Source: Candidatus Parvarchaeota archaeon (lineage in GTDB: Archaea > Nanobdellota > Nanobdellia > CSSed11-243R1). From it: DNA of 10,237 nucleotides. Where the stretch lies: positions 1 through 10,237 of the forward strand of contig PWUQ01000091.1 in NCBI GenBank assembly GCA_003563585.1, written 5' to 3'. Below, in pieces: positions 1 to 4,788 of the stretch; position 1 is the stretch's first letter, and each line of letters begins with the position of its first letter. A program made the position numbers and the translations under genes. Under the pieces are notes generated by a model, which worked only from the letters and a program-made list of their open reading frames with translations, ran no database searches and was not told the DNA's origin.

Positions 1-1
1 A

Positions 2-454
2 GATGGTTTCTTTGAAAAAATAAAAGATGATAGTAATATAATATCTGTTTGCAAAACAAGTAGGCTTCGTTCAAAAAGTGGAAGACCTTTGTTAAGTTAT
101 TTAAATGATTTAAGTAAAGAGAAGATAAATAATAAAAAATGGATGTATAAGATTTCTGAAAATGATTACATTGTTAAATTTCATGAAAAGGGTAGATTTT
201 GTTATAAAGTAAATGTGAAGAATGTAGACAAGTTGGAATATTTATTGGGTGTGGTGGCTTATTATTCTAGAGACCCCGAAATAATCGGATATCCTTACCC
301 GTTATTACGAGTTGATAAAATTGCAAGAATTAGAAATGATGAAAAAAAATCTGAGAACAGAAAATTAAAAAATAATAAATTTGGGAAGTTTTTAATTAGT
401 GATGAGGATGCTGCTATAATGCATGAACTTCTAGATAAAAGGATGTATAGGTGA
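2..454 (+). CDS. nurA: NurA 5'-3' nuclease, C-terminal part (5' end outside window)
   Basis: The frame is open from base 2 with no convincing start, so this is the last ~150 residues of a gene beginning upstream; a TTG at 89 is internal. Two segments match the NurA family: ISVCKTSRL near the left edge, like the conserved Lys-containing strand after the metal-binding acidic residues, and GYPYPLLRVDKIARI (bases 287-331), the C-terminal Tyr-Pro motif. NurA is a Mn-dependent DNA nuclease that works with the HerA translocase to resect 5' strands at double-strand breaks. The stop TGA (452-454) abuts herA, so the two genes are surely co-transcribed, which supports the call. From memory, the family has a metal-site His eight residues after the motif Tyr; here that position is Asp (314-316). 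This may be a lineage variant or my misalignment. The N-terminal catalytic acids cannot be checked in this window. Confidence 0.85.
   Translation, partial: DGFFEKIKDDSNIISVCKTSRLRSKSGRPLLSYLNDLSKEKINNKKWMYKISENDYIVKFHEKGRFCYKVNVKNVDKLEYLLGVVAYYSRDPEIIGYPYPLLRVDKIARIRNDEKKSENRKLKNNKFGKFLISDEDAAIMHELLDKRMYR
449..454 (+). promoter_or_regulatory. Shine-Dalgarno of herA, overlapping nurA stop
   Basis: AGGTGA at 449-454 overlaps the nurA stop codon and lies 6 bases before ATG 461. The in-frame TTG at 455 would have no room for a ribosome-binding site, so this site decides for ATG 461 as the herA start and suggests translational coupling of nurA and herA. Confidence 0.6.
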
Positions 455-460
455 TTGAAA

Positions 461-2011
461 ATGATTGTTGGTAAAATAATTGGTGGAAGTGTTGGAGAAA
501 AAATATTGATACGTTTAAAATCTGGTGCTTCTGTGGATGTGGGAGATATTGTAGTCTGTGAGGATACGAAGGCAAAAGAAAAATTCTTTTTGAAAATAAT
601 CAATATAGGAATTTCTTCACTCATATCTACTCAATTTGTAGAAGATATAGCTGGACAGAATTTAGAACATAATACAGATTACAATCTTTTTGATTCTGAT
701 GATAGATTTTACAAAATGTGTGAGGCAAAAATTTTGAAGGTAAAGAGAGCTGGTAAATTATTTCCTGCTCGTTCTTTACCTAACTATTTTATGGATGTTA
801 AAAAGATAAATGAGGAAGAATTTGATTTTATAAACAAAGAAGGAGAAATTGAAATAGGAAATCTAAGGCTTGGGACTGAATCTTTTAAAGGAATAACACT
901 TGCACTTCCTGCGGAGAAATTGATTTCGCATCACATGCTCGTTGTTGCAGCTACTGGTAAAGGCAAAAGTAATTTTTCGAAGGTTTTTTTAAGTGGTGTA
1001 TTAAAACTTGATAATTATGCTTCGGTTGTTTTTGACCCACATAATGAATATTATGGTGGTTCTGGGGAAAAGGGTCTGAGAGACCACCCTTTAAAGGACA
1101 ATGTTATTTATTTTTCACCAAGATATGAAAAAATACCTGGTGCGGAAAAGCTTGCCATACCTACATCTGAATTGGAACCCGATGATTTTTTTGGTATAGT
1201 AAATTTAAGTAGTGCTCAAAAAGAAGCTATGATGTTAATTTTTAGAGAGTGTAAAAATGAATGGATTAAAAAAATTTTAACAGAAAGTATTGAAAATTTT
1301 ATGAAAATATTTGGAGAAAAAATACACAGAGCCACTTTCGCTACATTGAAAAGAAAAATTCAGCACGCACTAGAACTCGAAGGAAACAAGGGACTTGTTT
1401 TTTCTATAGAAGAAAGTGTTGGGGTTTCCGTCTATAAGAAGGTTAAAAATGCTGTTAATGAAAGAAAAATAGTTATAGTGGATACTTCTATGATAGGAGA
1501 TGAAACGGAAAAACTTGTTGCATCTTCGATATTAAATAGAGTTTTTAGAAAATATAGAATTGCAAAACAAAAAAATCCCGAGGTATTTTCTAAAATGCCT
1601 GAAGTATTAGTTGTATTTGAAGAAGCTCCTAGAGTTATTGGTTCTGAAGTTCTTTCTGAAGGTAAAAATATTTTCGAAAGAATAGCTAGAGAAGGAAGAA
1701 AATTCAAGGTCGGTTTGTGTGCAATAACCCAAATGCCTTCTCTTATTTCAGGGGAGATATTATCTCAAATGAACACAAAAGTCATATTAGGACTTCCAGC
1801 CCCAGCAGATAGAAATGCTGTTATAAATTCTGCTGCACAAAACATAGGAGATGAAAATATTGAAATACAGATGCTAGATAAAGGAGAGGCTATAATAACT
1901 TCTCCTTTCATTGATTTTCCAATGCCTGTAAAAATATTTTTATTTGAAAATGTGTTAAAAAATTTTAAGGTAGAAAACTCTAACAAAAAAATAACTCTTT
2001 CTATAGAATAA
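461..2011 (+). CDS. herA: HerA DNA translocase/helicase ATPase
   Basis: HerA is a hexameric FtsK-like ATPase that pumps DNA through a ring and drives the NurA nuclease in end resection. Counting from ATG 461, residues ~2-60 are a beta-rich N-terminus typical of the HAS-barrel that docks NurA. The P-loop is AATGKGKS (~163-170), matching [AG]x4GKS. The family motif DPHNEY follows at ~192-197. The Walker B strand is VLVVFEEAP (~383-391), with the Glu-Glu form often seen in HerA. The arginine-finger region RIAREGRKF (~407-415) and the sensor-like TQMPS (~423-427) complete the core. The length of 516 residues is normal for the family. An in-frame TTG at 455 would add two residues but lacks a ribosome site. 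The gene directly follows nurA and converges with the HEPN gene, with one base between stop codons. I am confident of the family; activity rests on homology. Confidence 0.93.
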   Translation: MIVGKIIGGSVGEKILIRLKSGASVDVGDIVVCEDTKAKEKFFLKIINIGISSLISTQFVEDIAGQNLEHNTDYNLFDSDDRFYKMCEAKILKVKRAGKLFPARSLPNYFMDVKKINEEEFDFINKEGEIEIGNLRLGTESFKGITLALPAEKLISHHMLVVAATGKGKSNFSKVFLSGVLKLDNYASVVFDPHNEYYGGSGEKGLRDHPLKDNVIYFSPRYEKIPGAEKLAIPTSELEPDDFFGIVNLSSAQKEAMMLIFRECKNEWIKKILTESIENFMKIFGEKIHRATFATLKRKIQHALELEGNKGLVFSIEESVGVSVYKKVKNAVNERKIVIVDTSMIGDETEKLVASSILNRVFRKYRIAKQKNPEVFSKMPEVLVVFEEAPRVIGSEVLSEGKNIFERIAREGRKFKVGLCAITQMPSLISGEILSQMNTKVILGLPAPADRNAVINSAAQNIGDENIEIQMLDKGEAIITSPFIDFPMPVKIFLFENVLKNFKVENSNKKITLSIE

Positions 2012-2035
2012 TTCAAATGTTTTCTATTAATTTTT
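2003..2035 (+). terminator. possible herA terminator: small hairpin plus T-rich tract
   Basis: ATAGAA (2003-2008) and TTCTAT (2022-2027) can pair around a 13-base loop spanning both stop codons, followed by TTTTT at 2031-2035 and more T-rich sequence to about 2046. The stem is short and AT-only except for one G-C pair, so the T-rich tract is the stronger part of the evidence. It would end the nurA-herA transcript inside the 3' end of the opposing HEPN gene. Confidence 0.3.
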
Positions 2036-2537
2036 CTATTTCTTTACTAAATCTTTTAGCTCTTTCTAAAGAAGTCTTCGCTTTAGCTCTTTTTAATTTC
2101 TCAGTTGATTCATATTGAAAAACAGAACGTTTTTTTCTTTCAAATTCATAATCTTGAATTGTATTTTCTGAAAGAATGAGAGCTTCTTCACTCATTAATT
2201 TATACTCTTCTATAAAATTATTTTTTAATTTATTTTTTACAAAAACAACTAATGCGTCAAAAGTCACTTTATGTGAAATTTTGGAACCTATTTTATAACC
2301 TAATTTATATAAAATTGCATTTGCAATATAGAACATAGAATAATAACTGATCACTACGACCCATAGATTTGACATGTTACTTTTAAAAATTTTATTTGCT
2401 AAAAGAAGTGATTCTCTATGGTTATCCATATATGTATCAAAAATAATTTTTTTGAATTTGGTTTTCTTTATGAAACCTTCTGATAGATAATTTTTAACAT
2501 TTCTTTTAGAAATTTTTATTTTTCTTTCATCTAACAT
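2013..2537 (-). CDS. HEPN-domain protein, probable partner/toxin of the adjacent MNT protein
   Basis: The 174-residue product is helical and carries the HEPN core: YYSMFYIANAILYKLG (65-80) followed by a conserved SH (88-89), like the helix hairpin with YYaxFxaaxALL and sHkg in HEPN proteins that pair with minimal nucleotidyltransferases. The C-terminal helix has R134, R137 and Q141-Y142, in the place where related families show R..aDY. The RX4-6H motif of RNase HEPN toxins is absent; no His follows these arginines. The protein could therefore be a non-catalytic HEPN, a divergent nuclease, or a target whose Tyr is modified by the MNT partner, as shown for HepT/MntA. The start ATG (2535-2537) overlaps the end of the MNT gene by 11 bases, indicating a two-gene operon with coupled translation. 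The family call is good; the function is inferred. Confidence 0.72.
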   Translation of the reverse strand: MLDERKIKISKRNVKNYLSEGFIKKTKFKKIIFDTYMDNHRESLLLANKIFKSNMSNLWVVVISYYSMFYIANAILYKLGYKIGSKISHKVTFDALVVFVKNKLKNNFIEEYKLMSEEALILSENTIQDYEFERKKRSVFQYESTEKLKRAKAKTSLERAKRFSKEIEKLIENI

Positions 2538-3105
2538 AATTTACCAACTCATAAAAATTTTCTAATCCATGAAGTACAATATTATTATTTACTATTTCAT
2601 TACCTATATTTGATTTTCTCAATTCAATCATTGATAAAAATTCATTAGTTGTAAATTTTTGTAAATGTATGTCTATAGATGTAATATCTAAAATATTAGT
2701 TATTTTGTCAATTGTATCTTTATCATCACATATCAAACAGATGTCTATATCCGAATTCTTTTTGTATGTTTTATTTGCATACGAACCAAAAATAATAAGG
2801 CAATAAAAAGGATACGTTATCTCTTTTATTCTTTTAAAAATTAATTTTATATCTTTATTCTTAAATAATTCTTTTTTCCTTATACTTTCAACTTTTGCAG
2901 TTTCACTAGCGTATTTATAATTAAAAGTACATAATTTAGAATTTCCTTTTTTTCTAAATTTTATTAATTTTTTACTTTCAAGAAATTTTATAGTTTCGTA
3001 AACTATTTTATAATTTGAGTTAGTAATCTCGGAAACTTTTTTTATACTAAATTCTTTATTTTTATTTTCAGAAAAAAATTTTAATATTTTAAATTTATTT
3101 TTCAT
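2527..3105 (-). CDS. winged-helix plus MNT nucleotidyltransferase protein, probable antitoxin/regulator
   Basis: The 192-residue product has two parts. Residues ~1-62 resemble a winged-helix DNA-binding domain: a helix-turn-helix around FSIKKVSEITNSNYKIVYE, then a recognition-type helix and a basic wing RKKGNSK. Residues ~97-180 are a minimal nucleotidyltransferase: GSYA (107-110), SDID (118-121) supplying two metal-binding Asp, and a third Asp at 145 in SIDIHLQKF. All three acidic residues are present, so it could transfer AMP. In HEPN/MNT modules this protein is the antitoxin that AMPylates the HEPN partner. The fused winged helix suggests it may also repress its own promoter. It is the first gene of the pair; the ATG (3103-3105) is preceded by AATAGTGAT, a weak ribosome site. 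Several 60-base lines here are only ~15-23% GC by hand count, lower than lines counted in herA. Confidence 0.82.
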   Translation of the reverse strand: MKNKFKILKFFSENKNKEFSIKKVSEITNSNYKIVYETIKFLESKKLIKFRKKGNSKLCTFNYKYASETAKVESIRKKELFKNKDIKLIFKRIKEITYPFYCLIIFGSYANKTYKKNSDIDICLICDDKDTIDKITNILDITSIDIHLQKFTTNEFLSMIELRKSNIGNEIVNNNIVLHGLENFYELVNYVR

Positions 3106-3172
3106 TTTATCACTATTACTATTATGTAATATAATTATTACTTATTTGTAATATATAAATATTTCTATCTTT
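3106..3172 (-). promoter_or_regulatory. promoter of the MNT-HEPN operon
   Basis: Read on the - strand, TATTTATATATT (plus-strand 3150-3161) is a good archaeal TATA box, with GAAA just upstream as a possible BRE. Transcription would start ~25 bases on, near 3128-3130, giving a leader of about 25 bases before ATG 3105. The box lies right after the stop of the membrane-protein gene, so the MNT-HEPN pair probably has its own transcript rather than relying on read-through. Confidence 0.55.
3125..3155. repeat. 9-base direct repeat in the MNT-HEPN promoter, candidate operator
   Basis: TGTAATATA occurs at 3125-3133 and 3147-3155, 22 bases apart, about two helical turns. One copy overlaps the predicted TATA box and the other the predicted transcription start. 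A palindrome with GTAATA/TATTAC arms (3126-3131 and 3136-3141) overlaps the first copy, and ACTATT is tandemly repeated at 3112-3123. This layout suits autorepression by the winged-helix MNT protein, but in such AT-rich DNA part of it may be chance. Confidence 0.4.
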
Positions 3173-3511
3173 TTATTTAGATATTAATCCGCCTATGAAA
3201 CCAGCTGCTGTTGCTGCAGCAACACCCGTTATTCCAAATATAGTTTTGGCAATGCCAATAGGTTCTATGTCTCCATATATAGCAAATCCTGTAATACTTG
3301 TGTTACCGAAGAATTCTAATGCACCAAGTGGAGTCCTATAAAAAAGCAACGCACCCAACAAAGAGATAGATAATCCTGCGAAAACACCTATTATGGCACT
3401 TTTGGATATGACTCCTGATATGAAACCGGCAACAAGAGGGCCTATTAATATTAACTCCTTAAGAAAAAATAGTATTCCAAGTCCAACAATTACTGCGAGC
3501 ACAAATGACAT
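3173..3511 (-). CDS. small multi-pass membrane protein, DUF5518-like
   Basis: The 112-residue product is very hydrophobic, with about four membrane segments near residues 2-17, 19-36, 38-58 and 88-110. GPLVAGFISGVI (24-35) followed by a second Gly-rich helix, and the C-terminal FIGGLI, resemble the small archaeal DUF5518 membrane proteins (iGPllaGfvaG pattern); the match is from memory and not exact. There is no catalytic motif and the function is unknown. Residues ~59-86 form the only sizeable polar loop. The gene is divergent from mre11. One counted line of its coding sequence (3181-3240) is ~43% GC, richer than its neighbours, because of Ala/Gly codons. It ends just before the MNT promoter, so it may be a single-gene unit. 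It could be a resident housekeeping gene unrelated to repair. Confidence 0.7.
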   Translation of the reverse strand: MSFVLAVIVGLGILFFLKELILIGPLVAGFISGVISKSAIIGVFAGLSISLLGALLFYRTPLGALEFFGNTSITGFAIYGDIEPIGIAKTIFGITGVAAATAAGFIGGLISK

Positions 3512-3529
3512 ATTCTAAATTATATCATC

Positions 3530-3541
3530 TTAATATAAAAC
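3530..3541 (-). promoter_or_regulatory. TATA box of the DUF5518-like gene
   Basis: On the - strand GTTTTATATTAA (plus 3530-3541) resembles an archaeal TATA box. It lies ~23 bases from the ATG at 3511, which would place transcription start at or almost at the start codon, a leaderless message. An AAGATGAT sequence just before the gene could instead be a weak ribosome site if transcription begins further upstream. Confidence 0.4.
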
Positions 3542-3559
3542 ACTTTTGATTTTAAAACA

Positions 3560-3607
3560 AAAAAATTTATAATTAACACAAAAGTTAATCAGAGTGAAAA
3601 AAGGAGA
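3560..3607 (+). promoter_or_regulatory. promoter and Shine-Dalgarno of mre11-rad50
   Basis: AATTTATAATT (3564-3574), preceded by an A run as possible BRE, is a good TATA box. Transcription would start near 3594. AAGGAGA (3601-3607) is an almost ideal Shine-Dalgarno, 5 bases before ATG 3613, the strongest in the window. This fixes the mre11 start and shows the pair has its own promoter, independent of nurA-herA. Confidence 0.6.
3572..3589. repeat. inverted repeat in the mre11 promoter, possible operator
   Basis: ATTAAC (3572-3577) and GTTAAT (3584-3589) are perfect inverted arms around a 6-base spacer. They begin at the end of the TATA box and end just before the predicted transcription start, where a repressor would block polymerase. 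No regulator is identified, and 6-base AT-rich arms can arise by chance. Confidence 0.35.
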
Positions 3608-3612
3608 ATACT

Positions 3613-4788
3613 ATGAAATTTATACATTTAACTGACACACATTTAGGTAGAAAGGATGGTAATTTGGATGAACGTAAAAAGGATTATTTTAATTCTTTTA
3701 AACAAGTTATCGATTATGCTATCGAAAATAAAATCAATTTTATTCTTCATACAGGAGATTTATTTGATAAGGCTCGTCCGTCAATAAAGACACTTGTATT
3801 TACGGTAAAGCAACTCGAAAGATTAAAAAGAAAAAAAATACCTGTCTTTTTAGTTCCCGGTTCTCATGATGTTGGCGTCGGAGAAACTGTGGTTACTTTA
3901 CTTCACGAACTTAATTTAATAAAAAATCTTTCAGAAAAAAAATATTATAGAAATGAGGAAAATAAAATAATTCTTGATGGAGAATTATTCGAAGGTATTT
4001 TTTTATGTGGTGTTTTAGGAAAACGTTCCAATATTGAAGAAATCTATAAAAGATTGAAACCTTCAGAAAAAGGAGATTACAGAATATTCGCATTTCATCA
4101 TATAGTTTCTGATGTTAATGAAAAATTTTCGGATATACCTACATCTTTACTCCCAAAAAATTTCGACTACTATGCTGGAGGACATTGGCATGGTTTTTTC
4201 AAAACTAATTATGATAAAGGTATTATCGTTTATCCTGGTTCTACTGAATATAATGATTTAAGAGAAATCGAAAAAGATGAAGCTAAATTTTTTTGTGTTG
4301 TCGATACAGAAACAAATGCTGTTGAAAAAATAAAACTAAAAACAAGAAAACATATTGTTAAAGAAATAGATTGTGATGGATTGGATGCCAAGGATGTTGC
4401 AGACAAATGTATCAACGAAATAGGGGAAGCAATTCCAAATGCTGTATTAATAATAAAACTCAAAGGTATATTAACAAAGGGAACCAAGGCTGAAATAGAT
4501 AGAAATAAAATTTTAAATTGGACTAGAGATAAAGGTTTTTTAACAACTAGGATATATATTGGAAATTTAGAAAATCCGGGAAAGCCCTCTGTGGGAAGAG
4601 ATAAAAAAACCCCAAAAGAAATAGAAAGGGAATATCTTGAAAATCAAAAATACGAAAAGAATGAAATAAAACTAGCTAGAGATATGATAAGTCTTCTTGG
4701 AGATGTCTCGGGTAAAGAATCTGAAGCAGCTAAAGATAATGCGATAGAACAAATTAAGGGTGTTTTGATTGAAAATAAAAAAAATTAA
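3613..4788 (+). CDS. mre11: Mre11 DNA double-strand-break repair nuclease
   Basis: Mre11 is the Mn-dependent exo/endonuclease of the Mre11-Rad50 complex that processes DNA ends. The metallophosphoesterase motifs are visible: D8-x-H10 (TDTHLG), GD49LFD, PGSH85D, H162-H163 (FHHI), and GHWH with H191 and H193. The first three line up residue-for-residue with Pyrococcus numbering as I recall it (D8, H10, D49, N84, H85). At 84, however, the metal-ligand Asn of GNHD is Ser. Ser-containing versions may be normal in this lineage; the other ligands are intact, so I expect an active enzyme. A capping domain (~240-320) and a charged tail likely to bind the Rad50 coiled coil (~325-391) follow. The 391 residues are slightly fewer than usual. 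The 3' end overlaps rad50 by 20 bases. Confidence 0.95.
   Translation: MKFIHLTDTHLGRKDGNLDERKKDYFNSFKQVIDYAIENKINFILHTGDLFDKARPSIKTLVFTVKQLERLKRKKIPVFLVPGSHDVGVGETVVTLLHELNLIKNLSEKKYYRNEENKIILDGELFEGIFLCGVLGKRSNIEEIYKRLKPSEKGDYRIFAFHHIVSDVNEKFSDIPTSLLPKNFDYYAGGHWHGFFKTNYDKGIIVYPGSTEYNDLREIEKDEAKFFCVVDTETNAVEKIKLKTRKHIVKEIDCDGLDAKDVADKCINEIGEAIPNAVLIIKLKGILTKGTKAEIDRNKILNWTRDKGFLTTRIYIGNLENPGKPSVGRDKKTPKEIEREYLENQKYEKNEIKLARDMISLLGDVSGKESEAAKDNAIEQIKGVLIENKKN
4757..4771 (+). promoter_or_regulatory. ribosome site and TTG start of rad50 inside mre11
   Basis: AAGGGTG runs from about 4756 to 4762, 6 bases before TTG 4769. No ATG lies in frame near the conserved N-terminal strand KIKLKNIRSH, so TTG is the likely start. 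Translation of rad50 would be coupled to mre11. Confidence 0.55.

Noticed and set aside
89..454. A complete small gene starting at TTG 89
   Set aside because: The frame is open to the left edge and residues before 89 match NurA, so it is the end of a longer gene.
2012..3172. Possible insertion-element boundaries around the HEPN/MNT cassette
   Set aside because: I looked for target-site duplications or terminal inverted repeats at both ends and saw none, and there is no transposase or integrase in the window.
3106..3612. RNA genes or CRISPR in the two intergenic stretches
   Set aside because: No cloverleaf, no regularly spaced repeats and no GC-rich structured segment is visible; the gaps are AT-rich and are explained by promoters.
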